Assembly: GCF_001854405.1 (NCBI RefSeq)
Contig: NZ_CP017718.1
Coordinates: 1,054,001 to 1,118,000, forward strand
From: Hyphomonas sp. Mor2
GTDB lineage: Bacteria; Pseudomonadota; Alphaproteobacteria; Caulobacterales; Hyphomonadaceae
Length of the DNA: 64,000 nt
Direction: 5' to 3'
Part shown: piece after piece, positions 44,523 through 53,838 of the stretch
Layout: each line of letters opens with the position of its first letter
Numbering within the stretch: position 1 is the stretch's first letter
Program-made: the position numbers and the translations under genes
Notes under the pieces: generated by a model
The model's input: the letters and a program-made list of their open reading frames with translations, nothing else
The model's database searches: none
Told to the model about the DNA's origin: nothing

Positions 44523-45539
44523 ATGAAACTTGCGACACTCCATAATGAAACCCGTGATGGGCTTCTCATCGTGGTCTCAAGCGATTTGCAGCACTACTTA
44601 TCGGCAGAGCCGCACTATACGACCTTGCAACAAGCCCTCGATGACTGGGCAAAAGCAGAGCCAAAATTGAGAGAGATCGCCAATTCGCTCGACGAAAATT
44701 TCGAGGCCGTCGGGCGGTTTGATCAAAGCAATTGCGCAAGCCCAATCCCGCGTCCAATTCAATGGGTGGATGGTAGCGCCTATATTAATCATGTCGAACT
44801 GGTCCGACAGGCGAGAGGCGCGCAAGTGCCTGAAAGCTTCTATGACGACCCGCTCATGTACCAAGGTGTAAGCGGCGTTGCACTTGCACCAGAAGACCCC
44901 ATCCCGCTTGGAGATCCAGCGTGGGGCTGCGATATGGAAGCTGAGGTTTGTGTGATCACCGATGATGTTCCAATGGGGATCTCCGAAGAAGCTGCCCACA
45001 AACACATCAAGCTCATTTTGCTCTGCAATGATGTTTCTCTTCGAGGCCTTATCCCTCCGGAGCTTGCAAAAGGGTTTGGCTTCTTCCAGTCCAAGCCGCC
45101 TTGCGCCTTCTCACCCGTTGCCGTCACGCCAGACGAACTCGGCGATGCATGGAAGGATAGTTTGGTGAACTTACCCCTCCACGTCGATTATAATGGCAAA
45201 CCCTTTGGGCGCGCGAATGCAGGCCAAGACGCGACGTTTAACTTCGCGCGCCTGATCGCCCATGCGGCAAAGACACGTCCACTCGTCGCAGGCACCATTG
45301 TCGGGTCGGGAACAATTTCGAACAAAGGCGAAGATGGCGGTCCTGGTAAACCGGTTAGCGAAGGCGGGCGAGGTTATTCCTGTATCGCCGAAATCCGCAT
45401 GATCGAAACCATCGCCAATGGTGAACCAAGTACACCTTTCATGTCACACGGAGACACCGTGCGAATCGAGATGTTAGATGCTGACGGAAAGTCGGTCTTC
45501 GGCGCGATTGATCAAAAAGTGCAGGCCATCAAACCATGA
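44523..45539 (+). CDS. Fumarylacetoacetate hydrolase family protein
   Basis: A 338-residue FAH-superfamily enzyme with an N-terminal cap domain. The catalytic domain has [26 protein letters not shown] (metal carboxylates), [25 protein letters not shown] and [12 protein letters not shown]. The family cleaves fumarylacetoacetate to fumarate and acetoacetate. The ATG at 44523 starts [13 protein letters not shown], typical for the family; the longer frame to 44319 is overlap with the VOC gene. Followed with a four-base overlap by scoA. Confidence 0.9.
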   Translation: MKLATLHNETRDGLLIVVSSDLQHYLSAEPHYTTLQQALDDWAKAEPKLREIANSLDENFEAVGRFDQSNCASPIPRPIQWVDGSAYINHVELVRQARGAQVPESFYDDPLMYQGVSGVALAPEDPIPLGDPAWGCDMEAEVCVITDDVPMGISEEAAHKHIKLILLCNDVSLRGLIPPELAKGFGFFQSKPPCAFSPVAVTPDELGDAWKDSLVNLPLHVDYNGKPFGRANAGQDATFNFARLIAHAAKTRPLVAGTIVGSGTISNKGEDGGPGKPVSEGGRGYSCIAEIRMIETIANGEPSTPFMSHGDTVRIEMLDADGKSVFGAIDQKVQAIKP

Positions 45540-46234
45540 GCAAAGTCTATGATAGCGCGGCCGCAGCGCTCAATGGGGTTCTGTTTGACGGCATGATGAT
45601 AGCCGCCGGCGGATTTGGCCTATGCGGCATTCCGGAACTCTCGATCCAGGCCATTCGCGACGCCGGAACCAAGGATCTCACCATCTATTCCAACAATGCC
45701 GGCGTCGATGATTTCGGCCTCGGTCTGCTCTTGCAAACCAAGCAGATCAAGAAGATGTGCTCATCCTATGTCGGCGAGAATGACCTTTTCATGCAGCAAT
45801 ATCTCTCCGGCGAGCTGGAGCTGGAATTCAATCCGCAAGGCACCCTGGCGGAACGCATGCGCGCCGGCGGGGCTGGCATCCCCGGCTTCTACACCAAGAC
45901 CGGCGTCGGCACCGTGATCGCCGAGGGCAAGGAAGTGAAATCTTTCAACGGCGAAGACTATATCATGGAGGAAGGCATCTTCGCTGACCTCGCCATCGTC
46001 AAAGCCTGGAAAGCGGACACGACCGGCAATGCCATCTTCCGCAAGACGGCCCGTAACTTTAATCAGCCCGCCGCCACCTGCGGCAAGGTCTGCGTGATGG
46101 AAGTCGAAGAGATTGTGGAGCCAGGCGAGCTTGATCCCGATGCCATCCACATTCCAGGCATCTATGTGCACCGCCTGGTGCAAGGGACATTCGAGAAGCG
46201 GATCGAACAACGTACAGTAAGGGAGCGCGCCTAA
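45536..46234 (+). CDS. scoA: 3-oxoacid CoA-transferase subunit A
   Basis: A 232-residue subunit of succinyl-CoA:3-ketoacid CoA-transferase. [18 protein letters not shown] at the N-terminus, [15 protein letters not shown] and [15 protein letters not shown] are standard for the A subunit. With subunit B it moves CoA from succinyl-CoA to acetoacetate, the product of fumarylacetoacetase. The DNA from here to 46863 is visibly richer in G+C at third positions than the genes upstream. Confidence 0.94.
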   Translation: MSKVYDSAAAALNGVLFDGMMIAAGGFGLCGIPELSIQAIRDAGTKDLTIYSNNAGVDDFGLGLLLQTKQIKKMCSSYVGENDLFMQQYLSGELELEFNPQGTLAERMRAGGAGIPGFYTKTGVGTVIAEGKEVKSFNGEDYIMEEGIFADLAIVKAWKADTTGNAIFRKTARNFNQPAATCGKVCVMEVEEIVEPGELDPDAIHIPGIYVHRLVQGTFEKRIEQRTVRERA

Positions 46235-46863
46235 TGCCATGGGATAGAAACCAAATGGCGGCGCGCGCCGCGCAAGAGTTGGAAGACGGCATGTATGTCA
46301 ATCTCGGCATTGGCATCCCGACCTTGGTTGCCAACCATATTCCGGATGGCATGACCGTCACGCTGCAATCAGAAAATGGCATGCTCGGCATGGGTCCATT
46401 CCCGTTTGAGGGCGAAGAAGATGCTGACCTCATCAATGCCGGCAAGCAGACCATTACAGAGCTGCCGCATACCGCCTATTTCGACAGCGCCACCAGTTTC
46501 GGCATGATCCGCGGCGGTAAGATCGCCATGGCGATACTCGGCGCCATGGAAGTGGCTGAGAATGGCGATCTCGCGAATTGGATGATCCCAGGCAAACTGG
46601 TCAAAGGCATGGGCGGGGCGATGGATCTGGTCGCTGGCGTTGGTCGCGTCGTCGTGATCACGGATCACAATAATAAGAAAGGCGCCGCCAAGCTGCTAAA
46701 AAAATGCACCCTGCCACTGACGGGCAAGAATGTCGTCGATCGCGTGATCACTGATCTCGGTGTGTTTGATGTGGTCGAGGGCGGGCTGAAAGTGATCGAG
46801 CTTGCCCCAGAGGTGACGCTCGATTTGGTGCAAGCGCGAACAGAAGCAAGCTTGGTCGGCTAG
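46234..46863 (+). CDS. scoB: 3-oxoacid CoA-transferase subunit B
   Basis: A 209-residue B subunit. [17 protein letters not shown] and the catalytic-Glu motif [14 protein letters not shown] near residue 48 are diagnostic. Start codon overlaps the scoA stop (TAATG), as expected for stoichiometric subunits. Completes conversion of acetoacetate to acetoacetyl-CoA at the end of the tyrosine-type operon. It is convergent with the hydrolase gene downstream. Confidence 0.94.
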   Translation: MPWDRNQMAARAAQELEDGMYVNLGIGIPTLVANHIPDGMTVTLQSENGMLGMGPFPFEGEEDADLINAGKQTITELPHTAYFDSATSFGMIRGGKIAMAILGAMEVAENGDLANWMIPGKLVKGMGGAMDLVAGVGRVVVITDHNNKKGAAKLLKKCTLPLTGKNVVDRVITDLGVFDVVEGGLKVIELAPEVTLDLVQARTEASLVG

Positions 46864-46962
46864 CCGCTAAAAGCCGTTCACATGCCCATTAGAATAGGGC
46901 CATTGAGACTCGTGGATCGGTTTTTGTTCCCAGCGAGATTTGTTTGCGCTTGCATCTCTTGC

Positions 46963-47928
46963 TTACAAGGATCGCCGCATAGACGCTCGGCTCGAATATT
47001 TTTCTATAATCGCAACGATTTCATCAGGGCAGGATTGGACGACAAACCAATCCCCGCGCGGCGCATATTCTACTGGAAGCCCCAATCGATCAGCTTCGGA
47101 GTGTAGGGCCGACTGCCAATCTTGCATGGTCTCAGACCCTGACAATAAAACTGAATTTGAGCCCTCAAAATACCTATCCGAAATCACCCCATCAGGCATG
47201 AGCGTGACGGAGATGTCGTGCAAGACACTCATGGTTGATGCAGATTGCAAGCTCAATCCCGCTGCTTCAGCATCACTCGAATTGTTCCTTAAGTAAGCCA
47301 AGTCTCCAGCGCTCTTGCGCATAAACTGCTGATAAAATGACAGGGGATTTCGCCTCAGCTGAAACTTAAAACCCATGGTCGCCGCGCTGACGCCGCTTCT
47401 GGACGTTAAAATTTGACGCAGCATGGCTTGAAACCAGTCTGGGCGAAAGACCTCCAGAATGTTTTGCTGAATGATAGGGGCAGCGAACATCGAAAAACTG
47501 ATGCGCCGACTTAAGTGGGTCAATCGGTAAGCGGTCGCGTTTGCCGTAGACAACCCGATTAGAACCGTATCATCGAGACCCAAGTAATCGATCAATCTAT
47601 TGAGAATGGCCGCCTCTGTAATTGTTGCTATCCCTTGCTTAATCGCATTTGGATTAAAGACGGCGTCCGGAAGCGGCGTTGAGTTTCCAAAACCCGGACG
47701 GCGAACAAAAATCACCTGATACCCAGCTGCTTTTAAAGATTCACAAAACTCGACGGACGGAGGCATGGGGAATTCTAAGGAATTGAACATGATCACAGGC
47801 CGCAAGCCGTTGCGCGCGCCGCCATAGATCATAACATCCAACGTTAATGCACTCGGCTCTAAACGTATCGGTTGAAAGGCGCGTAGGCCGTCGAACTTTT
47901 GTTCATACTTAATGTGAGCGCGGCCCAT
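46963..47928 (-). CDS. Alpha/beta-hydrolase-fold protein with atypical C-terminal catalytic site
   Basis: A 321-residue cytoplasmic protein. The VIFVRRPGFGNS segment and nucleophile elbow LIGLSTANA (GxSxA) fit an alpha/beta hydrolase. Where the catalytic His is expected near the C-terminus the sequence reads RGDWFVVQSCPDEI, with Asp instead of His. It may be inactive or use another residue. Stand-alone gene, convergent with scoB. Function unknown. Confidence 0.75.
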   Translation of the reverse strand: MGRAHIKYEQKFDGLRAFQPIRLEPSALTLDVMIYGGARNGLRPVIMFNSLEFPMPPSVEFCESLKAAGYQVIFVRRPGFGNSTPLPDAVFNPNAIKQGIATITEAAILNRLIDYLGLDDTVLIGLSTANATAYRLTHLSRRISFSMFAAPIIQQNILEVFRPDWFQAMLRQILTSRSGVSAATMGFKFQLRRNPLSFYQQFMRKSAGDLAYLRNNSSDAEAAGLSLQSASTMSVLHDISVTLMPDGVISDRYFEGSNSVLLSGSETMQDWQSALHSEADRLGLPVEYAPRGDWFVVQSCPDEIVAIIEKYSSRASMRRSL

Positions 47929-48068
47929 AGAAGTCTCTTTAATGACGGATTCAAATTCACTCTCTAGATCCCACTATAGGTGAGGAAATATTGGACGCGC
48001 AAACCCAAAGCTGAGACCGCTTCAGAAAGCACTCAGAGAGCCCGAACGATAATCGCAATTGGCTTTGA

Positions 48069-48278
48069 CTAAGTTTCAGGATCTGTTTCGCTCAATGCTT
48101 CTTCGGCGAGACGAAGCAATTGGTCTAACTCCTTGTTATAATGTGTATCCTTTTCCGCGAGTTGTTGACGAACGCTCGATACAATCGCTTTCACGTCCGC
48201 GTTGCAGTCATTGTCTCGTTCGCGATTTTCAGATCGTACGAGATAAAGCAGTTTCGTCTTCTTCTTGCGATCAGACAT
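48069..48278 (-). CDS. Small charged hypothetical protein
   Basis: A 69-residue hydrophilic protein, Lys/Arg-rich at the start (MSDRKKKTK) and acidic and helical toward the end (LRLAEEALSETDPET), suggesting a short coiled coil. A GGGGG run lies upstream of the ATG. A longer plus-strand frame overlaps it but reads as accidental. No family recognised. Confidence 0.4.
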   Translation of the reverse strand: MSDRKKKTKLLYLVRSENRERDNDCNADVKAIVSSVRQQLAEKDTHYNKELDQLLRLAEEALSETDPET

Positions 48279-48551
48279 TTTCTAAGCCCCCACCCAGCCC
48301 ACTAAAAGACAATACTACAATCCATGTCATGAGGGCAGAGGGAAAACGAAGAAAAATTAGAAACATACAAAACTGCTTGCATGTAGTGCGGCAACAACAT
48401 TCTCGTAGTGGAAACGTTAGACCACCTGGGGGATCATACCCCAAACAGGGCGTCTTCAAAAAGGGCTCCAGAAAAAAGAAAGATCAGAAAAAAGAGGCTA
48501 CAGCAGCACGCCATCCCGCCTGTTGAAGCTTCAGCTAGTCGGCACCGGGTG

Positions 48552-49448
48552 CTAGGTCGTTCTCTTCTTTAGGCGCAACAAGATCGGCGCAAGTGAACGC
48601 ATTAGCACAAGCCTAACGCGCTCGGCAAAAGGCGTGTCTTTATCTGACTTCATCATCGCTTTGAACAGTTTGGTGACAGCGTCAGTGTGATGCCTATACT
48701 TTTCCGATTTCGTCATACCGCTGGTGCGCGTTTCAAGTTCAATTTGACTATGGCTCTCGCCTCGCACAAGAAGCGCAGATTGGCCTTCGGCGGTCGTCTC
48801 GGCTTTTGCGGCGACATATCGAATGGCCAAGCCAATTCGTCGATCTTCAGTTTGGTTGGGATCGGATCCATGCACAAGTTTGAAATGATGTAATGACATT
48901 TCGCCGGGTGAGAGCTCCATATAGACCTGCTGATCCGGCTCCAGTTCATCATCCGGGATGGTTTGGCCGCGAGATAAGAGGTTGCCGCTGGAGTAAGTGT
49001 TCACCTGGGTCCTGAGAGACTTATGGCTTCCGGGTTCGACTTTCATGACGCCAGACTCTGCCGTCGCAGGGCTTAAAGCAATCCACGCCGTGACCACGTC
49101 ATCCGCATCAACACCCCAATAAGCCGCGTCCTGATGCATAGAGACAAATGATCCGCTGTTCGCTTCTTTCGTGAACAGATTGGTCATTAGGCACAAAATG
49201 TCGGGCCCAATCAAACTCTCGACTGCATCCAAGACGGCAGGGTGATGAACCAGCTCATCGGCCCAATCGAACAGTAAATACGATTTATTGCATTGGGCTT
49301 TGTCCAGCGCAAAACCTTGCGCGTCTTCAATACCCTCCAGGTCAGCGCGCAATCGCTTCGTCTTATCCTCCGAGAGTACCCGCAGGCCTGTGAGAAACCC
49401 GCGATCACGATAGGATTTAATTTCTGCTACAGTAAGTGAACCGGCCAA
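48552..49448 (-). CDS. Phytanoyl-CoA dioxygenase (PhyH) family oxygenase
   Basis: A Fe(II)/2-oxoglutarate oxygenase of about 298 residues. The HxD pair is in SMHQDAAYWG, the distal His is in FKLVHGSDPN and the 2-oxoglutarate-binding Arg follows in RRIGLAIRYV. It should hydroxylate an alpha carbon of an acid, an acyl-CoA or a natural product. A TTG at 49448 with GGGAGG five bases upstream is the best start; a TTG at 49466 lies inside the upstream gene. The upstream membrane gene ends at about the same place, so the two are coupled. Confidence 0.85.
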   Translation of the reverse strand: MAGSLTVAEIKSYRDRGFLTGLRVLSEDKTKRLRADLEGIEDAQGFALDKAQCNKSYLLFDWADELVHHPAVLDAVESLIGPDILCLMTNLFTKEANSGSFVSMHQDAAYWGVDADDVVTAWIALSPATAESGVMKVEPGSHKSLRTQVNTYSSGNLLSRGQTIPDDELEPDQQVYMELSPGEMSLHHFKLVHGSDPNQTEDRRIGLAIRYVAAKAETTAEGQSALLVRGESHSQIELETRTSGMTKSEKYRHHTDAVTKLFKAMMKSDKDTPFAERVRLVLMRSLAPILLRLKKRTT

Positions 49449-49449
49449 T

Positions 49450-49803
49450 TCAACCTCCCATGCCAATAATATGAACGAATGAAAGCGTAAGCCCAGCGCA
49501 GGCCGATAGCATCAAGACTGCCAAAATAGGAATTCTTTCGCGCGTGCCCGTTTTGGGATCCAGCCGAGTGAATATCATCGCATACAAATTTCCAGCCATG
49601 AACGTCCAGGCAATGAGCATGAGAAGGGGCGCCCAAGGCTCTGAAAAGGTGAACGCCGAAAAAAACAAGAGCCCGCAGACAAGATAGTCATCAATTGACA
49701 GCGGCCAGTATTTGTCTGTCTTCCATAAGATCAATGTCTCGCCTACGGTCAAGAATAAGGCGACTGAGCATGCAAGAAGGATCAATATCGTTTCAAGAGG
49801 CAT
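49450..49803 (-). CDS. Small polytopic membrane protein
   Basis: About 117 residues with four hydrophobic segments (starting MPLETILILLACSVALFL, LVCGLLFFSAFTF, LLMLIAWTFMAGNL and ILAVLMLSACAGLTLSF). Start at 49803 is preceded by GGAG; an ATG at 49815 is possible. Function unknown. It is upstream of, and nearly overlapping, the PhyH gene, and divergent from a TetR gene. Confidence 0.65.
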   Translation of the reverse strand: MPLETILILLACSVALFLTVGETLILWKTDKYWPLSIDDYLVCGLLFFSAFTFSEPWAPLLMLIAWTFMAGNLYAMIFTRLDPKTGTRERIPILAVLMLSACAGLTLSFVHIIGMGG

Positions 49804-49816
49804 CGATTGCTCCATT

Positions 49817-49834
49817 TGGATAACATTGTTTCCA
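49817..49834. promoter_or_regulatory. Imperfect dyad near the small membrane gene
   Basis: TGGATAAC-ATT-GTTTCCA: the arms pair apart from one extra T. It lies just upstream of the minus-strand membrane gene and 124 bp before the divergent TetR, so it may be that regulator's site. Confidence 0.25.
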
Positions 49835-49957
49835 TTTATTGTGGTGTGTCAATCGTTCGGGGGTGCTCGGCGGTCGTCTTTCATCTGGAACTGCGCTTGC
49901 TAGAAGAGGCTGAACATCAATCACGACACCGGCAAAGAGGATGGCGTTTTAAAAAAA

Positions 49958-50536
49958 ATGGATCGCAGAACAATAAATCCTGAGAAACTAAATCAGTTAA
50001 AGAAAGCGATATTGAGCAGTTTTTCTGATGATCTCTTTCATGCCGTCGGCATTCGTGAAATCGCGCAAATCGCTCAAGTGAGTCCAAAGACGATCTATAA
50101 GTATTTTGGTGACAAAGAGACGATGCTCTACGCATGCATTGAGGAGGAAATGCAGACGCTGGCTCAGGAAATCTCAAGCTCGGTTCAGGCGCATAGCCGG
50201 ATCGACGATAAGATAAAAGCCAGCACAAGCGTATGGTGCGACTTCTATTTTTCAAATCCAGAAATTGCCCGAATCGTATTTCTCAACATTCCGCAAGCCT
50301 ATTGGGTAGGAAAAGAGGGGTTTGTCCAAGTCGAATTGCATCGCGAGATTATTGATCTGATACGCGATACCCAAAACTCAAATCATTCGAGTGATGCTAC
50401 GCCCGCAACATTGATTGGCCACTCAGTTATGGGGTTGATGCACCGACTTATGATCCGATGGCTCGTGGATGAACAAGTCGACGAAGTTCAAACCCGAAAA
50501 GCGATCTCCGAAATGGTCGCGCGACTGATCTTATAA
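49958..50536 (+). CDS. TetR-family regulator A
   Basis: A 192-residue TetR repressor. The HTH is FHAVGIREIAQIAQVSPKTIYKYFGDKETML at residues 28-58. The C-terminal ligand domain is helical with a SVMGLMHRLMIRWLVDEQ region. It is divergent from the membrane-protein/PhyH pair and may control it. Start at the ATG shortly after a run of A; ribosome-binding site weak. Confidence 0.88.
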   Translation: MDRRTINPEKLNQLKKAILSSFSDDLFHAVGIREIAQIAQVSPKTIYKYFGDKETMLYACIEEEMQTLAQEISSSVQAHSRIDDKIKASTSVWCDFYFSNPEIARIVFLNIPQAYWVGKEGFVQVELHREIIDLIRDTQNSNHSSDATPATLIGHSVMGLMHRLMIRWLVDEQVDEVQTRKAISEMVARLIL

Positions 50537-50762
50537 GAATGATTTTGGTCCCTAGCATCAAGGCCATTTATTTTGCTCCAGGTCATGACGGTGTGAATAA
50601 GGCGAAAGAAACAATTGCTCTCTAAACGCTCGAGCAGAATATTTTTATTTTTAGGCTATAAAAATGCATAGTTGTATGATAGCTCCGAGGTGTCCAATTT
50701 ATTTGCCAGATTGGTCAAATCCTCCGATGCGATAGATATGCACTTTTGTCGTATTGATCTTA

Positions 50763-50794
50763 TCCGTCAGCTCCTAAGAGCTGACGGATTTTTT
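50763..50794 (+). terminator. Strong rho-independent terminator
   Basis: TCCGTCAGCTC (50763-50773) pairs perfectly with GAGCTGACGGA (50778-50788) around a CTAA loop, followed by six T. It is 227 bp after the TetR A stop, so it may end that transcript or a small RNA. Confidence 0.85.
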
Positions 50795-51036
50795 GTGAGT
50801 CAGAGCGACTTTGAGATAACCGTATTAGTGCCTTACTCATTTGCTCGAAAATCAGCTGGAAAAGTGGTGCTGTGTATGAATTAACGATTATCATGCCGTC
50901 GCAGCGCGGATTTGCCAGTGGAAATGATTAGTGTTTTGATATCATTATCAGCCGTCTGTTATCGTGTGATGGCTGTGTTCATGATGTTCGTGAAATTGCA
51001 ATCATATGTCGAATTGCTCTTTAATAGACTTAATAT

Positions 51037-51060
51037 ATACACTTGTGTGAATTTGTGTAT
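51037..51060. promoter_or_regulatory. Operator-like dyad before TetR B
   Basis: ATACAC and GTGTAT separated by 12 bases, ending 14 bp before the TetR B start. Position fits autoregulation. The same spot carries GTATGTATCGA, part of the 15-mer seen at 23226 and 24996. Confidence 0.35.
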
Positions 51061-51074
51061 GTATCGAGGACATT

Positions 51075-51680
51075 ATGCCTAACACAGTAAAAGTTTCGGC
51101 CGAACAATGGATTGAGGTGGCAAAAGCGGCTCTTGTCGAAGAGGGTTTGCCGGGCGTCAAAGTGGATAGATTGGCAAAGAAGCTGGGCGTAACGAGGGGC
51201 GGGTTTTACCACAACTTTTCCGGACAACGCGATCTATTGGATAAACTCATCGATCACTGGGGCGTCAACAATGAGTTCGTCCCGAGTTCTGTGCAAGCCA
51301 AGACGCCAGGAGAGGCGCTCAAAGCATTAGAGGAGTTAACCGCTTACCTTATCCAAGAAACAACGTTTAGTCCCGCATTTGAGCTAGCTGTAAGAGAGTG
51401 GGCGAGAGTCGATAAGAGTGTGCGCAAGACGGTAGATAAAGTCGACAAAGTACGGTTGCGGCGTCTTACAAAACTGTTCTCTGCTCTTGGATGTGACAAG
51501 GCCGAGGCGCCCATTCGCGCCAGAGTGTTTTATTTTCATCAATTAGGATTCTACAGCCTCGGCTATCATGAGCGTATGAGTATGCGAGAACGGGCGAAAG
51601 ATGCTTCGACTTATCTCAAAATATTGTGCGGAAAAAGGTTCCTTGAAGCTGCCGAGAGCGAAATGGAGAAATGGTCCTAA
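51075..51680 (+). CDS. TetR-family regulator B
   Basis: A 201-residue TetR repressor with HTH VDRLAKKLGVTRGGFYHNFSGQRDLLDKL. The C-terminal part resembles the AcrR-like ligand domain with ELAVREWARVDKSVRKTVDKVDKVR. GAGGA precedes the ATG. No target gene is directly adjacent; the nearest downstream gene is the minus-strand GGT. Target unknown. Confidence 0.88.
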   Translation: MPNTVKVSAEQWIEVAKAALVEEGLPGVKVDRLAKKLGVTRGGFYHNFSGQRDLLDKLIDHWGVNNEFVPSSVQAKTPGEALKALEELTAYLIQETTFSPAFELAVREWARVDKSVRKTVDKVDKVRLRRLTKLFSALGCDKAEAPIRARVFYFHQLGFYSLGYHERMSMRERAKDASTYLKILCGKRFLEAAESEMEKWS

Positions 51681-52054
51681 CTTGCATATGAGCAAATCAA
51701 AAACTCATCATGCAAACGTGGTCTTTCTGCAGCAACGCGCGCGAAATAAGCTAGCTGTGACCCGAGCTTAATTGGAATGAATCACGCGCATCCCTCATTC
51801 TGGGAAGCGATTTGACCCAGCCCCGTGACTCAACCGCTCGATCCGGGTCGTTTACGTGGAGAGTCGGTTCGTCTTTTGCTCTGAGCTAAATGTTGGGACC
51901 ACCGCCAGTTAGACTTTCCGGCCTCTGCTCATATGGCCGGGCTGGTGACAGCAGTGTGATTTATGAGCGATATCGGGGGGTGTTTCCGATGGTGCTGGGT
52001 TCGATCGTTTAGACCTTATTCGAAACGATCACCGCGGACGTCTTCAAGACTGAA
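51681..52054. other. Gap of about 370 bp, nothing recognised
   Basis: Between TetR B and the converging GGT gene. No frame with support and no clear terminator. Confidence 0.35.
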
Positions 52055-53755
52055 CTAGCGAGTAATCCCCTGAGCGACGCCGCATCGTCTCGGATCCACA
52101 GCTGCTGTGTAACTTGGTTCGTTTGAGTCCCGTGCAATTACCGAAAACGCACCCATGTGATAATCGAACTGAGATGTGACTGATACGCGAATACCCATTT
52201 TGGTCAGGTCAGCTAACGTTCCATCAGAGACTCTATCCTCAATCGTAATCATGCGCGATTCCGACATCGGGAACATTCTTGGCGCTTCTACAGCTTGTTG
52301 AGGTGACAGTCCGAAATCGAGAGCATAAGCGAGCACCTGCGGCAAGGTACAGTGTATATTGCCGGGTGATCCTGCAGACAAAACTGGCACGTCGTCGCGT
52401 AGCACCAGGCAGTTCCCCATGATGTTTCGGCCTTTAGCAGTCGGTGCCAGCGTCGCATCCATTACACTCTGCAGAGCTCCGAACGTTGCATGACTGCCCA
52501 CCATGGGGACGCCGTCAACAACCATTCCAGGGATGCCCGAACCCTGAAGGGTGTCCATGAACTGGATCCAATTTCCCTCAGAATCAACGCACGCAATTTC
52601 GCACGAACCAGACGGTTGTTTTGGCTCGGTATCGGTTGCTCTTGGCTTTCCCGCCGATCCGAAGAAAGCAAAAATGTCAGATACAGGCGGAACGCTGGCC
52701 GTTAATCGAATATGTTCTGACAAATCTACTTTGGGACGCGATTTTAAAATCATCTTTGCAAGATGAGCATGATACTCGGTGTCTACAATCTCATCTCGCG
52801 GGACACCATAAATTCCGTCGTCTTGCGCATACTCCCAATGCCGAGCACCTTGTCTTAGGCCATTGGCCATTGCCCACAAATGATCCGCGGACCCAACTTG
52901 CATGTCGCGAAGTCCTAGGTGTTTGGTCACACCCATTGCAACCGCTGTAAAAAGGCCCTGCGCTTGCGGAGGCCCGAGACAGTAAATCTCGTTTTCGAAG
53001 TGATCAAACCGCAAAGGTTCCAACCAGCGCGGCGGTGTTTCGATCATGTGGGATAATGAGATAGGCCAGCCCATTTTATTGGCCTTCTCCACGAAAGCCT
53101 CAGCCCATGGTCCGGTGATCATATAGTCTGGACCTTGTTCTGATACGCCTCGCATTGTCCTTAACAAGTCTTCAGACCGAAAGATCTCACCCACGTTCGG
53201 AAAGTAGCCATTCGGCTGGTAGTAATCTCGCCCTTCAGGGAAATAAGTGATGAATTTTTCACACCAGATGTAGACGCCATACTCAAATGTCGAAACAACG
53301 TGTCCGCTGTCCGCCCATTTGACAGCATCGGCGCATAAGGTTGACCAATCAAGTGTTCCAAACTTCTCGTGCAGCGCTTTTAGACCAGGCATAAATCCTG
53401 GAATGATCGCAGACGGCGGAAACGTCGCATATGAACCTGCGGATGGTGGGACCGGCTTGAAGGGGGCCAATCCAGAAGGAAATGCACCCAAACTGTCAAG
53501 TTGATGCACTTTGCCGGTCTTCGCTTCATAAAACAGACAAGTCACCAGGCCGGCATGATTTGTCATATACGGTTCCACGACGGCTTGCACCAAGGCGCCA
53601 GCAATCGCAGCATCGGCAGCGTTTCCACCGGCACGGAGTATATTCACCATTGCCTCGGTGACGATCGCATTGTCGGTCGTTACGGCGGCTTTTACGTTAG
53701 TGGTAGGTGCCTTCGGACCAGGGTTGGTCACGTATTCGTGGAGAGCTTTGCTCAT
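52055..53755 (-). CDS. Gamma-glutamyltransferase-family Ntn hydrolase
   Basis: A 566-residue member of the GGT family. AIVTEAMVNILRAGGNAADAA, SLGAFPSG and a C-terminal VLSAGSPGN motif are diagnostic. In E. coli GGT the autoprocessing Thr sits in TTHYSVVD; the aligned positions here read SCEIACVD, so Ser384 replaces the nucleophile Thr. Ser can serve as an Ntn nucleophile, but this is unusual for GGT. No signal peptide is evident, whereas many bacterial GGTs are periplasmic. AGGGTG precedes the ATG. It follows TonB receptor 3 on the same strand with an 83-bp gap. Confidence 0.87.
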   Translation of the reverse strand: MSKALHEYVTNPGPKAPTTNVKAAVTTDNAIVTEAMVNILRAGGNAADAAIAGALVQAVVEPYMTNHAGLVTCLFYEAKTGKVHQLDSLGAFPSGLAPFKPVPPSAGSYATFPPSAIIPGFMPGLKALHEKFGTLDWSTLCADAVKWADSGHVVSTFEYGVYIWCEKFITYFPEGRDYYQPNGYFPNVGEIFRSEDLLRTMRGVSEQGPDYMITGPWAEAFVEKANKMGWPISLSHMIETPPRWLEPLRFDHFENEIYCLGPPQAQGLFTAVAMGVTKHLGLRDMQVGSADHLWAMANGLRQGARHWEYAQDDGIYGVPRDEIVDTEYHAHLAKMILKSRPKVDLSEHIRLTASVPPVSDIFAFFGSAGKPRATDTEPKQPSGSCEIACVDSEGNWIQFMDTLQGSGIPGMVVDGVPMVGSHATFGALQSVMDATLAPTAKGRNIMGNCLVLRDDVPVLSAGSPGNIHCTLPQVLAYALDFGLSPQQAVEAPRMFPMSESRMITIEDRVSDGTLADLTKMGIRVSVTSQFDYHMGAFSVIARDSNEPSYTAAVDPRRCGVAQGITR

Positions 53756-53838
53756 TGATTACACCCTGATCCGAAAGGTTTTTGCCATTTTTTCGTTATT
53801 CACAATTTCGCAAACTGCATAAATGCGCCAAGCGCAAC

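Larger units (their letters stand above)
50537..51074. other. Intergenic region with orphan terminator
   Basis: About 540 bp with no credible protein gene. A 70-codon frame at 50672-50884 runs through the terminator and is probably chance. It contains the hairpin at 50763-50794 and the dyad at 51037-51060. Confidence 0.4.

Noticed and set aside
48059-48526. 155-codon plus-strand frame
   Set aside because: Arg/Lys-rich low-complexity translation opposite a more plausible small gene.
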